Below, piece by piece: positions 9,331 to 19,200 of a DNA stretch of 64,000 nt. Source of the stretch: Oceanivirga miroungae (lineage in GTDB: Bacteria; Fusobacteriota; Fusobacteriia; Fusobacteriales; Leptotrichiaceae); NCBI RefSeq assembly GCF_902505095.1, contig NZ_CABWIB010000001.1, positions 696,688 to 760,687 of the forward strand, in the 5' to 3' direction. A program made the translations under genes and the position numbers. Within the stretch, counting starts at the first letter, position 1; the number at the start of each line of letters is the position of its first letter. The notes beneath the pieces were generated by a model, which saw only the letters and a program-made list of their open reading frames with translations, was not told the origin of the DNA and did not search any database.

Positions 9331-10185
9331 ATGGAGTTAATAAAAGAAATATTAAGTATAAACGAAATTGTTCTATATTTAAAAACTAATGGAATAAAGA
9401 TAATTATATCAATTCTTTTAATACTATTTTACTCTAAAATTAAAAATAAAGTTATTAGTACATTAAAAAACATAACAAAAAAATTATTAAGTTCTAATAT
9501 AGAGTTAAGAACTTTTATAAATTCAATAATAAATATTTTAATACAATTTATACTAATACTATTTATACTTTCATTATTTGGATTTGATTTTACAAAGCTA
9601 GCTGCAATGATAGGAGCAATATCATTAGTATTAGGGTTTGCATTCAAAGAAGTTTTAAGTAATTTTTTTGGAGGATTAATAATTTTAATATTTAAACCTT
9701 TTTTAATAGGTGATTTAGTTCAGTATTCTGGAGAATATGGAAATGTATATAAGATAGAATTATTTTATACAACTCTAATTACATTTAATAATGAATTTAT
9801 TATTATGCCAAATAGTAACTTAATAAATAATGAAATAAAAAATATAAATAAAAATAAAGCAAGAAGAATGGATCTTGTAATAGGGGTTGGCTATTCATCT
9901 AATATAGAAGAAGTAAAAAGTACAATAGCTGAAATTATAGAAAAAGAGGATAAGGGCTTATTTATAAAAGATATACCTGTTTTAATAGGAATGACTGAAA
10001 TTGGAGCGTCATCACTTAATTTTGCAATTAAAGTACATGTAAATCCTGAGTTATACTTAGATGCTAGATATTATTTAAATGAACAAATTAAGACAATATT
10101 TGATGAAAAGAATATAGAATTACCATATAACATAATAGATTTACAAATAAATGGTGGATTTAATGAGATAAAATTAGTAAAATAG
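9331..10185 (+). CDS. MscS-family mechanosensitive channel (copy 2)
   Basis: A second 284-residue MscS channel whose ATG directly follows the stop of copy 1. The same architecture is visible: hydrophobic N-terminus, pore helix ending EVLSNFFGGL, beta domain FKPFLIGDLVQYSGEYG, and C-terminal EIGASSLNFAI and LPYNIIDLQIN. These last two correspond to NIGASSLEFEI and LPYDIIDLQIN in copy 1. Equal length, same order and adjacency indicate a tandem duplication followed by divergence. The two subunits could form separate or mixed heptamers; the sequence cannot decide. Confidence 0.9.
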   Translation: MELIKEILSINEIVLYLKTNGIKIIISILLILFYSKIKNKVISTLKNITKKLLSSNIELRTFINSIINILIQFILILFILSLFGFDFTKLAAMIGAISLVLGFAFKEVLSNFFGGLIILIFKPFLIGDLVQYSGEYGNVYKIELFYTTLITFNNEFIIMPNSNLINNEIKNINKNKARRMDLVIGVGYSSNIEEVKSTIAEIIEKEDKGLFIKDIPVLIGMTEIGASSLNFAIKVHVNPELYLDARYYLNEQIKTIFDEKNIELPYNIIDLQINGGFNEIKLVK

Positions 10186-10193
10186 GAGTTATT

Positions 10194-10811
10194 ATGGAAT
10201 ATAAAATTGTAATAAGTGAAACATTAGATGAGAATACATACATACTACATAATGATAAAAAAGAATGTCTTGTAATAGATCCAGGTAATGAGGTTGCAAT
10301 TGAAGTGATAGACTATATAGAGTCTAATAACTTAGATTTTAAAGCAATATTTATTACACATGGACATTTTGATCATATATTAGGAATTGAAAAATTAGAG
10401 GAGTATAAAAAAGTTCCTATATATATGGGTAAAGAAGATATTGACTTTTTATATAACAGTTATTATTCTTTATCAAAAAAATGGCTTAATATTGACTACA
10501 AATTAAGTGAAAATTATGATATAATTGGTGTAAATGATAATGAAGAAATATTTGGACTTACATGTATAAAAACACCAGGTCATACAAAAGGTAGTATTTG
10601 CTACATAGATAGTATAGAAAAAAATATATTTACAGGTGATACTATGTTTAGAATGACATATGGAAGAACGGATTTTCCAAGTGGGGATTATATTGAAATG
10701 TTATCATCATTAAAAAGACTTTTAACATATGATGACTACTATGTTTTTCCAGGACATGGTCCAAGTACAACAATAGAAAAAGAAAAAAAGACATACTTTG
10801 GTATGATATAA
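10194..10811 (+). CDS. MBL-fold hydrolase, glyoxalase II-like
   Basis: A 205-residue metallo-hydrolase of the hydroxyacylglutathione-hydrolase-like group. It has the metal-binding motif THGHFDH near residue 60, KTPGHTKGS near 126, the GDTMF metal Asp near 150 followed by GRTDFPSGD, and the final metal His in FPGHGP near 185. The length fits the short bacterial forms lacking the glutathione-binding C-terminal domain, so the true thioester substrate is unknown. It follows the MscS pair by eight bases (TAGGAG as RBS) and precedes efp. Confidence 0.88.
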   Translation: MEYKIVISETLDENTYILHNDKKECLVIDPGNEVAIEVIDYIESNNLDFKAIFITHGHFDHILGIEKLEEYKKVPIYMGKEDIDFLYNSYYSLSKKWLNIDYKLSENYDIIGVNDNEEIFGLTCIKTPGHTKGSICYIDSIEKNIFTGDTMFRMTYGRTDFPSGDYIEMLSSLKRLLTYDDYYVFPGHGPSTTIEKEKKTYFGMI

Positions 10812-10827
10812 TTAGGGAGGAAATGAA

Positions 10828-11400
10828 ATGAAACCAGCAAGTGAATTAAGACAAGGAAATACTTTTCAAAAAAATAGTATACCTTATATCATTTTAAAAG
10901 CTGAAAGAAAACAATCAACAGCAGGAAGAAGAGCGCAAGCTGCTGAAATGAAATTTAAAATTAAAGACCTAATAGGTGGGAAAATTGAAGAAATAAGAGT
11001 TTTAGCTACTGATATTATGGACGATATAATCTTAGATAGACATAACATGCAATTTTTATATGAAATGGATGGAGACTATAACTTCATGGATCAAGAAACT
11101 TTTGAACAAATTGCATTAAGACAAGAAGACTTAGAAGATGCAGTAAACTTTTTAGAAGAACAAATGGAAATACAAGTTTTAATGTATGAACAAAGACCAG
11201 TTGGTGTAGAATTACCAAATACTGTAATAAGAGAAATAACATATACTGAACCTGGATTAAAAGGGGATACAATAGGTAGAGCAACAAAACCAGCTCAAAT
11301 AGCAAATGGTTACCAAATACTAGTTCCTTTATTTGTACAAATTGGAGATAAAGTAAAAATAGATACAAGAACTGGTGAGTATATGGAAAGAGCTAACTAG
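10828..11400 (+). CDS. efp: Translation elongation factor P with an unusual active loop
   Basis: EF-P binds between the P and E sites of stalled ribosomes and rescues polyproline synthesis. The 190-residue protein has the three EF-P domains: KOW-like domain I (residues 1-65), OB domain II, and domain III ending in the classical IDTRTGEYMERA. Domain I lacks the lysine loop PGKG. Residues 29-40 read QSTAGRRAQAAE, a longer arginine-bearing loop that resembles EfpL/YeiP more than lysine- or rhamnosyl-arginine-type EF-P. RBS GGGAGG. A strong terminator follows 13 bases after the stop, closing the operon that began at yqeH. Confidence 0.93.
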   Translation: MKPASELRQGNTFQKNSIPYIILKAERKQSTAGRRAQAAEMKFKIKDLIGGKIEEIRVLATDIMDDIILDRHNMQFLYEMDGDYNFMDQETFEQIALRQEDLEDAVNFLEEQMEIQVLMYEQRPVGVELPNTVIREITYTEPGLKGDTIGRATKPAQIANGYQILVPLFVQIGDKVKIDTRTGEYMERAN

Positions 11401-11413
11401 TAAAAAAATAAAT

Positions 11414-11440
11414 GGAGAAAATATTAGTTTTCTCCTTTTT
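11414..11440 (+). terminator. Rho-independent terminator after efp
   Basis: GGAGAAAA / TTTTCTCC is a perfect 8-bp stem with a 6-base loop and TTTTT after it. An in-frame ATG at 11412 lies on this hairpin, which argues against starting the next gene there. Confidence 0.92.
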
Positions 11441-11456
11441 AAATAGGGAGGTAAAA

Positions 11457-13355
11457 GTGAGAAAATACACAAAATATATTATTTTAATAATTATATTTAC
11501 AGCATTGCAAGTTTTATTTAACACTCTTATACCTAAATATACAGCAAGAAATATAAATATAGGGATAATGCAAGAAGGTGTAGAGTATGCAGTATTAGAA
11601 AAAATAGATGTGGATGACTCTATAAAATATAATGAGGATATTTTATCTAACTATAATTTTGAATCGAATGGCTATGTACTTAAAAATAATGTAGATAAAA
11701 AGAGTTTAGAAGAAAAATTTATAAAATCAACAAAGCTAAGTAAATTACAACTTATTAATAAGATAAAAAATGATAATAAGAAAAATAATGTAAATAAAAG
11801 TCTAGACTTTATAATAAAAAATTCTTATATGATGTTTATAGCAGCACTTTTTTCAGCAATATTTATAACATTATCTAATGTTAGTATATCATACACAGTA
11901 GCACTTGTAAGTAAAGACTTAAGAGAAAAATTATATAAGAAAATACAAAACTACACAGACTATAATATGGGTAAATTTGGAATATCTAGCTTAATAACAA
12001 GAACGACAAATGATATAACTAAAATAAAAGATTCTCTTAACATGCTTTTAAAGATATCATTAATCTCACCACTTATATTTATTTTTTCATCATATCAAGC
12101 ATATCAATTAGCACCTGCTATTACACCAGTATTAGTATACATTGTTTTATCAATAATAATTATAATGGGAGTTGGTCTATATTTAGTATTACCAAAATTA
12201 AGTGAAAGACAAAAAATAGTAGATGATTTAAATAATATAGTAAGAGAAATACTAAGTGGTAAAAGAGTTATAAGAGCCTTTAGAAAGCAAGAATTTGAAA
12301 CTGAAAAGTTTGAAAAGGTTAATGTAAGTTCAAAAAAATTAGAGATATTAATAAATGTAATAGCATCTACAATTAACCCTGTAGTTGACTTTATATTCAA
12401 TATTTCAGCTGTAATAATACTATATTTTGTAATATTAAAAATAAATACAGTATATATAGGAGTTGGAAGTATTATTGCTTTTATACAATATGCAATAAAT
12501 ATAATTGTTTCATTTATCATGGTGTCACAAATATTTTTTGTAATACCTAGCATGATGATTTCTTATAGAAGAGTTAAAGAAGTATTAGATGAAAAAATAC
12601 TTTTAGAAAATACTGAAAATGCAGTTGTATTAGACAAAATAAAAGAAATTGAATTTAAAGAAGTTGATTTTAAATACGAAGGATCTGAACTAAACGTTTT
12701 AGATAAAATTAGTTTTAAAATTAAAGAAAATGAATTTATTGGAATAATAGGATCTATAGGAAGCGGGAAGTCTACGATTATTAAGTTATTATTAAGATTT
12801 ATTGATAAGACAGCAGGTGAAATTTTAATAAATGGAATAGATATTACTAAATATGATTTAAAATCACTAAGAGAACAAATTTCATATACGCCACAAGTTG
12901 CAAAGGTACTAAGTGGTACAGTTTTTAATAATGTAGCCTTTGATAGTAAAGTAAAAGATGAGAATAAAGCTAAAAAAGCTATTGAGTATGCTAATGCTTT
13001 AGAGTTTGCCAATTTAGATAGAGAAATAAGTCAAAATGGTACTAATTTATCTGGTGGTCAAAAGCAAAGAATAGGTATAGCAAGAAGTATATATAAAGAA
13101 TCAAGCCTTATGGTTTTTGATGACAGTTTTTCAGCATTAGATAATAATACTGATAGAAGTATAAGAGAGAATTTACAAGAACTTAATAGAATGAAAATAG
13201 TAATTTCTCAAAAAATATCAACTATAATGAATGCAGATAAGATATTAGTTTTAAATGATGGTGAAGTAGTAGCCTTTGATAATCACGAAAATTTACTAAA
13301 AACTTGTGAGATATATAGACAAATATATGAAACACAAGTAGGAGGAAGCCTATGA
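11457..13355 (+). CDS. ABC exporter subunit with degenerate ATPase motifs
   Basis: A 632-residue half-transporter: six-helix membrane domain followed by an ATP-binding domain. I start it at GTG 11457, behind a strong GGGAGG. The first 45 bases of the longer frame would lie on the efp terminator. Walker A GSIGSGKST and the signature LSGGQKQR are normal. After Walker B the catalytic Glu is Asp (VFDDS) and the switch His is Gln (ISQKIST). This is the consensus-poor partner of heterodimeric exporters such as BmrCD or TM287/288. An additional charged extracellular insert of about 100 residues follows the first helix. It overlaps its partner by four bases. Substrate unknown. Confidence 0.92.
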   Translation: MRKYTKYIILIIIFTALQVLFNTLIPKYTARNINIGIMQEGVEYAVLEKIDVDDSIKYNEDILSNYNFESNGYVLKNNVDKKSLEEKFIKSTKLSKLQLINKIKNDNKKNNVNKSLDFIIKNSYMMFIAALFSAIFITLSNVSISYTVALVSKDLREKLYKKIQNYTDYNMGKFGISSLITRTTNDITKIKDSLNMLLKISLISPLIFIFSSYQAYQLAPAITPVLVYIVLSIIIIMGVGLYLVLPKLSERQKIVDDLNNIVREILSGKRVIRAFRKQEFETEKFEKVNVSSKKLEILINVIASTINPVVDFIFNISAVIILYFVILKINTVYIGVGSIIAFIQYAINIIVSFIMVSQIFFVIPSMMISYRRVKEVLDEKILLENTENAVVLDKIKEIEFKEVDFKYEGSELNVLDKISFKIKENEFIGIIGSIGSGKSTIIKLLLRFIDKTAGEILINGIDITKYDLKSLREQISYTPQVAKVLSGTVFNNVAFDSKVKDENKAKKAIEYANALEFANLDREISQNGTNLSGGQKQRIGIARSIYKESSLMVFDDSFSALDNNTDRSIRENLQELNRMKIVISQKISTIMNADKILVLNDGEVVAFDNHENLLKTCEIYRQIYETQVGGSL

Positions 13356-15073
13356 TAAAAAATCTATACAAACTACTTAAAAACAATATTTATATCATAC
13401 TATTTACAGCTATTTTATCAATTATACAAGTTATAATTAGTATTAATGGGCCTTTGATATTAGGAGAAATTACAGATAATATAATAAAAGGAATAAAAAT
13501 TAATAATATAGATTATGATACTTTATACAGATTAATATTTAAAACTATCTTAATATATTTAATTGTATTTCTAATGAATGTTTTTAATAATCAAATATTA
13601 TCATATATAGCTGTAAATATAAGTTATGACTTAAGAAGTAAAATTAATAAGAAAATAAATAACTTATCAATATCAAATTTAGATAAAAAACTAGATGGAG
13701 ATATTATGTCCATAGTTACAAACGATGTTGAAACATTAACTACATCTATACAAAATTTCTTGATATGGACACTACCTTCAATTGTAGGTATTATAGGTAT
13801 CCTATTTTATATGTTTAGAATATCAGCTAAATTATCATTAGTTGTATTAGTATTTTTACCAATAAGTTTTACAGGTATAGGATTACTTGTTAAATTTTCT
13901 CAAAAATACTTTAAAAAACAACAGGATAAACTTGCAACAATGAACTCTCATATAGAAGAAATTTACTCTAATCATGATATAGTTAAAGCATATAATATGG
14001 AAGAAAATACATATGATGAGTTTAAACAAATTAATGATAATTTATTTAAATCAGCATTTTTATCACAATTTTTATCAGGTATGATGTTTCCAATGATTAG
14101 AATTTTAAATAATATTAACTATGCCTTTATATCATTACTAGGTGCAGTTGTATTATTCCATAATACAATTACAATAGGGCAATTTCAAACATTTATTCAA
14201 TATATGAATAGCTTCCACCCTAAGATGATGTCTATATCACAAATGATGAGTTATTATCAAAAGATAAAAGCAACAAGTGATAGAATATTTGAGTTTTTAG
14301 AACAAGACGAAATGCAAGATGATAAAAACTTAGATAGAGATTTAAGTTTTGTTAAGGGAAATATTGAATTTGTAAATGTAAACTTTTCATATAATGGTAA
14401 GGATAAGATAATAAATAACTTAAACTTTAGTGTTAAAAAGGGAGAAAAAGTTGCAATAGTAGGACATACCGGAAGTGGAAAGACTACTATAATAAATTTA
14501 CTTATGAAGTTTTATGATATAGATTCTGGTAAAATATTAATTGATGGAGTTGATATAAAAGATTTATCAAGAGATGACATAGCTAGTATTTTTACAATGG
14601 TATTACAAGATACTTGGCTATTTAAAGGAAGCATAAAAGATAATATCTTATTTGGAACAAATGAAGAAAAAAGTTTTGTTGATATAAAAGGTGCGAGTAT
14701 AAAAGCAAATGCAAATCACTTTATAAAGACATTAGATAAAGGATACGATACTATTTTAAATGAAGAAATATCTAATATATCAAGTGGTCAAAAACAACAA
14801 TTAACAATAGCAAGAGCTTTTCTAAAAAATAGCAAGATACTTATATTAGATGAAGCAACAAGCTCTATTGATTCAAGAACAGAAAAATTAATACAAAAGT
14901 CTATGAAAGAATTAATGAAGGATAAAACAAGCTTTATTATAGCTCACAGATTATCTACAATAAAAGACGCTGATAAGATAATTCTTTTAGATAAGGGAGA
15001 GATTATAGAAATTGGAAACCATAAAGAACTTATGGAAAAAAATGGTGCTTATGCAAGACTATATAATTCGTAA
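13352..15073 (+). CDS. ABC exporter subunit, catalytically complete partner
   Basis: A 573-residue half-transporter starting inside the stop codon of the preceding subunit (ATGA). The ATP-binding domain has Walker A GHTGSGKTT, Walker B followed by the catalytic Glu (LILDEATSSID) and the switch His (IAHRLST). The signature is altered to ISSGQKQQ. In an assembled heterodimer this signature faces the degenerate Walker site of the partner. One composite site is thus fully degenerate and one fully competent, the known arrangement in asymmetric ABC exporters. Likely export of lipids, drugs or peptides; the sequence does not identify the substrate. Confidence 0.92.
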   Translation: MIKNLYKLLKNNIYIILFTAILSIIQVIISINGPLILGEITDNIIKGIKINNIDYDTLYRLIFKTILIYLIVFLMNVFNNQILSYIAVNISYDLRSKINKKINNLSISNLDKKLDGDIMSIVTNDVETLTTSIQNFLIWTLPSIVGIIGILFYMFRISAKLSLVVLVFLPISFTGIGLLVKFSQKYFKKQQDKLATMNSHIEEIYSNHDIVKAYNMEENTYDEFKQINDNLFKSAFLSQFLSGMMFPMIRILNNINYAFISLLGAVVLFHNTITIGQFQTFIQYMNSFHPKMMSISQMMSYYQKIKATSDRIFEFLEQDEMQDDKNLDRDLSFVKGNIEFVNVNFSYNGKDKIINNLNFSVKKGEKVAIVGHTGSGKTTIINLLMKFYDIDSGKILIDGVDIKDLSRDDIASIFTMVLQDTWLFKGSIKDNILFGTNEEKSFVDIKGASIKANANHFIKTLDKGYDTILNEEISNISSGQKQQLTIARAFLKNSKILILDEATSSIDSRTEKLIQKSMKELMKDKTSFIIAHRLSTIKDADKIILLDKGEIIEIGNHKELMEKNGAYARLYNS

Positions 15074-15092
15074 AAAAATCTAGTGAAAAAAT

Positions 15093-15121
15093 TTGACAAA
15101 TAAAAAAAAATGTGCTAATAT
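15093..15121 (+). promoter_or_regulatory. Promoter for rplJ operon
   Basis: Perfect TTGACA, 17-base spacer, TAATAT. It lies directly ahead of the L10 leader RNA. Confidence 0.85.
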
Positions 15122-15124
15122 TAT

Positions 15125-15257
15125 TCATAACGAAAAACAAAAGGCCAAAGACAGTAGGTACAAAGGTAAATCCTACCGAGGTAGAGAATAATATATATGC
15201 ATATATTTTACCTCTGGCTATAGAGGTTTTTTTTAATTTTACAGGAGGTGAATATAT
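15125..15257 (+). ncRNA. Ribosomal protein L10 leader
   Basis: The transcript ahead of rplJ contains the L10-leader core: GGCCAAAGACAGTAGGT, then CCTACCGAGGTA pairing back to it, the kink-turn-like arrangement bound by the L10(L12)4 complex. A terminator-like hairpin follows and then the AGGAGG of rplJ. Excess L10-L12 should bind this leader and reduce expression of rplJL, as in other bacteria with this leader. An open frame that crosses the leader is not a gene. Confidence 0.85.
15211..15234 (+). terminator. Attenuator hairpin in the L10 leader
   Basis: CCTCT / AGAGG stem, 6-base loop GGCTAT, then eight T residues, only 24 bases before the rplJ start. Its position inside the leader fits a regulated terminator. 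Confidence 0.75.
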
Positions 15258-15746
15258 ATGGCAGCACAATATAAAGTGGAAGAAGTTGCAAAATTAGTTG
15301 AAAAATTAAGAGACGCTAGATCAGTTGTATTTTCAGATTATAAAGGTATAACAGTTAATGAAGATACTAAATTAAGAAGAAATGCTAGAGAAGCTGGTGT
15401 TGATTATTTTGTAGCTAAGAATAGATTAGTTCAATTAGCATTTAAAGAATTAGGGTACAATTTAAATTTCGGAGAAATGTTAGAAGGAACTACATCATTT
15501 GCAGTAAGTAAAGTTGATGCAGTAGCACCAGCTAAATTAATTTACAATTTCCAAAAAGAATCTAAGAAATTAGAAATAAAAGGTGGTTTCTATAATAATG
15601 GAATAGCTGATAAAGCTACTATGGAAGCAATAGCTAAGTTACCATCAAGAGAAGAAATGCTAGGAATGATAGCATACGGATTATTAAGTCCAGTAAGAAT
15701 GTTAGCAGTAGGATTATCAAATCTTGCAGAACAAAAAGAAGCGTAA
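15258..15746 (+). CDS. rplJ: 50S ribosomal protein L10
   Basis: L10 forms the base of the ribosomal stalk and carries the L7/L12 dimers. The 162-residue product has the family N-terminal RNA-binding domain: VFSDYKGITV near residues 24-33, and AKNRLVQLA near 54-62, typical of the K-N-x-L motif. The helical C-terminal tail ends at PVRMLAVGLSNLAEQKEA, where L12 dimers dock. A consensus AGGAGGTGA lies before the ATG. The gene is under control of the L10 leader upstream. Confidence 0.97.
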   Translation: MAAQYKVEEVAKLVEKLRDARSVVFSDYKGITVNEDTKLRRNAREAGVDYFVAKNRLVQLAFKELGYNLNFGEMLEGTTSFAVSKVDAVAPAKLIYNFQKESKKLEIKGGFYNNGIADKATMEAIAKLPSREEMLGMIAYGLLSPVRMLAVGLSNLAEQKEA

Positions 15747-15780
15747 GCTAAATTAAAAGAATAAATAGGAGGAATAAAAA

Positions 15781-16152
15781 ATGGCATTCAATAAAGAACA
15801 ATTTATAGAAGATTTAAAACAAATGACAGTATTAGAATTAAAAGAAGTAGTAGAAGCAATAGAAGAAACTTTTGGAGTTTCAGCACAACCAGTAGCAGTT
15901 GCATCAGGTGCAGCACAAGGTGGAGCAGAAGTTGAAGAAAAAACAGAATTTGATGTAATCTTACAATCTGCTGGATCAGGAAAAATCGGAGTTATAAAAG
16001 AATTAAGAGCTATAACTGGATTAGGATTAAAAGAAGCTAAAGAAATGGCTGAAACAGCTGGAGCTAAAGTTAAAGAAGGAGTTTCTAAAGACGAAGCTGA
16101 AGAAATTAAAGCTAAATTAGAAGCTGCAGGAGCAACTGTAGAAGTTAAATAA
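15781..16152 (+). CDS. rplL: 50S ribosomal protein L7/L12
   Basis: The 123-residue stalk protein recruits and activates translational GTPases. It shows the three expected parts: an N-terminal dimerisation helix pair (residues 1-35), an alanine/glycine-rich hinge ([12 protein letters not shown]), and the globular C-terminal domain with [19 protein letters not shown], the factor-binding helix region. It lies 34 bases after rplJ with AGGAGG, and an attenuator follows. Confidence 0.98.
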   Translation: MAFNKEQFIEDLKQMTVLELKEVVEAIEETFGVSAQPVAVASGAAQGGAEVEEKTEFDVILQSAGSGKIGVIKELRAITGLGLKEAKEMAETAGAKVKEGVSKDEAEEIKAKLEAAGATVEVK

Positions 16153-16171
16153 TAAAAATATAATCAATTCT

Positions 16172-16199
16172 AGACACTCCAGGTAGTGGAGTGTCTTTT
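16172..16199 (+). terminator. Attenuator between rplL and rpoB
   Basis: AGACACTCCA / TGGAGTGTCT is a perfect 10-bp stem with a GGTAG loop, followed by only a short TTTTG run. A strong stem with a short T run in this position fits partial termination, which in many bacteria sets the excess of L7/L12 over RNA polymerase. I see no clear new promoter between it and rpoB. Confidence 0.8.
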
Positions 16200-16280
16200 G
16201 CACATTTCAAGAAATTCAAATAAAATCAGTTTATATATTTAAAATATTTTTTAATTTCATTTATAGGAGGAAAAATTTAA

Positions 16281-19200
16281 ATGAGAAAACTTGTAAATAG
16301 ATATAGTTTTGGGAAAGTTAGCGATAGAGGTGAAATGCCCAACTTTTTAGAGTTTCAGTTAGCTTCTTACGAAGATTTCTTACAATCTAAAGTTACGCCA
16401 TCTCAAAGAGAAAATAAGGGGTTTGAAGCAATATTTAGAGAACTATTTCCAATAGAATCAGGGAATGGTACTTTAAAATTAGAATATCAATACTATGAAA
16501 TTCATGAAAGTGAAGAGCCTTTAAATGATGAGTTAGAATGTAAAAAAAGAGGTAAAACATATTCAGGTCAATTAAAGGTTATGTTAAGACTAATAAATAA
16601 TAAAACAGGTGAAATACAAGAATCACTTGTACATTTTGGTGAAATACCTTTAATGACAGATAAGGCTACATTTATAATAAATGGTGCTGAACGTGTTGTT
16701 GTATCGCAATTACATCGTGCTCCTGGTATAACATTTAACAAAGAATTAGACATGCAAACAGGAAAAGACCTATTTGTTGGTAAAATAATACCATATAAAG
16801 GAACATGGTTAGAGTTTGAAGTAGACAAAAAAGATGTTTTAAATGTAAAAATTGATAGAAGAAAAAAAGTTCCAGCAACAGTATTCTTAAAAGCAGTTGA
16901 TTTTTTCAAAACAAATAGCGAAATAATGGAAGAGTTTTTTGAAACAAAAAAAATCAGCATAGAAGAAGTAAAAAAAGAGTATGATAAAGAAGAATTAATT
17001 TCAGTATTACAATCTAAATTACAAGGTTCATTTATTAAAGATGAATTTGTAAATTCAGAAACTGGAGAATACGAATTAGAATCTGGTATGCAAATTGATG
17101 AATCTGTAATTGAAAAATTATTATCTCTAGGTATAGATAATGTTAATTATTGGGAAGTAAAACCAGAAGATATACCAATTGCTAATTCAATACTAAATGA
17201 TGTAACTAATAATAGTGATGAAGCTATAATAGAAATATATAAAAAGCTAAGACCTGGAGATTTAGTTACACTAGAAAGTGCTAGAACATTAATAAAACCA
17301 ATGTTTTTCAATCCGCAAAGATATGATTTAGCAAATGTTGGTAGATACAAGATAAATAAAAGATTAAAATTAAACTTATCTGATGATGATATAGTTTTAG
17401 CTAGAGAAGATGTTATAGCTACAATAAAATACATTAAAAAATTACTAGGTGGAGAAGGTAAATTAGATGATATAGATAACTTATCAAACCGTCGTGTAAG
17501 AGGTGTAGGAGAATTATTAGCTATACAAATTAAAGGTGGAATAATTAAGATGTCTAAAATGGTTCGTGAAAAAATGACAACTCAAGACATAAATACACTA
17601 ACACCACAAAGCTTACTTAATATTAAGCCATTAAATGCTTTAATATTAGAATTCTTTGGTTCTGGTCAATTATCACAATTCATGGACCAATCTAACCCAT
17701 TATCAGAATTAACACATAAAAGAAGAATATCAGCTCTAGGACCAGGTGGACTTAGTCGTGATAGAGCAGGATTTGAGGTACGTGACGTACATAACTCACA
17801 CTATGGTAGAATCTGTCCAATAGAAACACCAGAAGGACCAAATATCGGACTAATATCTAGTTTATCAACATATGGTAAAGTTAATAAATATGGATTTATA
17901 GAAACTCCATACATTGTAGTTAAAAACGGTGTAGCTGATTTTAATGATATAAGATATTTAGGAGCAGACGAAGAAGAAGGTCTATTTATAGCCCAAGCGG
18001 ATACTCCAACTGATAAAAATGGTAAATTATTAACAGACCCAGTTTGTAGATATGATGATGAAATAGTAACAATAGATAAAAATAAAGTTGATTTAATGGA
18101 TGTATCTCCTAAACAATTAGTATCAGTTTCAGCAGGTTTAATACCATTTTTAGAACATGATGACGCCAACCGTGCTCTAATGGGATCGAACATGCAAAGA
18201 CAAGCAGTACCTTTATTACAACCAGAACCACCAAGAGTAGGAACAGGACTTGAAAGAAAAGTTGCTATAGATTCAGGTGCAGTAATTACTTCAAAAGCAA
18301 CAGGGACAGTAACGTCTGTAGATGCTAAAAAAATTATAGTAACTGATAGTGAAGGAAAAGAACACTTACACAGATTATTAAACTTTGAAAAATCAAACCA
18401 ATCTATGTGTTTACATCAAAAACCAATTGTTGATTTAAATCAAGAAGTTACATTTGGACAAATATTAGCAGATGGACCAAGTACAGCTGGTGGAGATTTA
18501 GCACTAGGAAGAAATATATTAATGGCATTTATGCCTTGGGAAGGGTATAACTACGAAGATGCTATATTAATTTCTGAAAGACTTAGAAAAGATGATGTAT
18601 TTACATCATTACATATAGAAGAATTTGACGTAGAAGCAAGAACTACTAAATTAGGTGACGAAGAAATAACTCGTGAAATACCTAATGTTTCAGAAGAAGC
18701 TTTAAGAAACTTAGATGAAAGAGGAGTAATAAGAGTAGGAGCTTACGTTAAACCAGATGATATCTTAGTTGGAAAAGTTACTCCAAAAGGAGAAACTGAA
18801 CCACCTGCAGAAGAAAAATTATTAAGAGCTATCTTTGGTGATAAAGCAAAAGATGTTCGTGATACTTCACTAAGATTACCACATGGTGTAAAAGGAACTG
18901 TAGTTGAAGTACTAGAGTTATCAAAAGAAAATGGAGATGACTTAAAAGCAGGAGTTAACAAATTATTTAGAATATACATAGCAGAAAAAAGAAAAATAAC
19001 TGTTGGAGATAAAATGTCAGGAAGACATGGTAACAAAGGTATAGTATCAAGAATTTTACCAGTTGAAGATATGCCTCACTTAGAAGATGGTACTCCAGTA
19101 GATATTTGTTTAAATCCATTAGGAGTTCCATCACGTATGAACATAGGACAAGTACTAGAAGTACACTTAGGTTTAGCTCTAGGAACACTAGATGAGTATA

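Noticed and set aside
11412-11456. Longer N-terminus for the first ABC subunit
   Set aside because: The extra 15 codons lie on the efp terminator hairpin, and a consensus RBS precedes the GTG at 11457.
15112-15297. Open frame of 61 codons across the rplJ leader
   Set aside because: It runs through the L10 leader and attenuator and into rplJ in another frame; the RNA structure explains the sequence.
17650-17760. Rifampicin resistance mutation in rpoB
   Set aside because: The equivalents of D516, H526 and S531 are wild type; the differing residues are plausible lineage variation.
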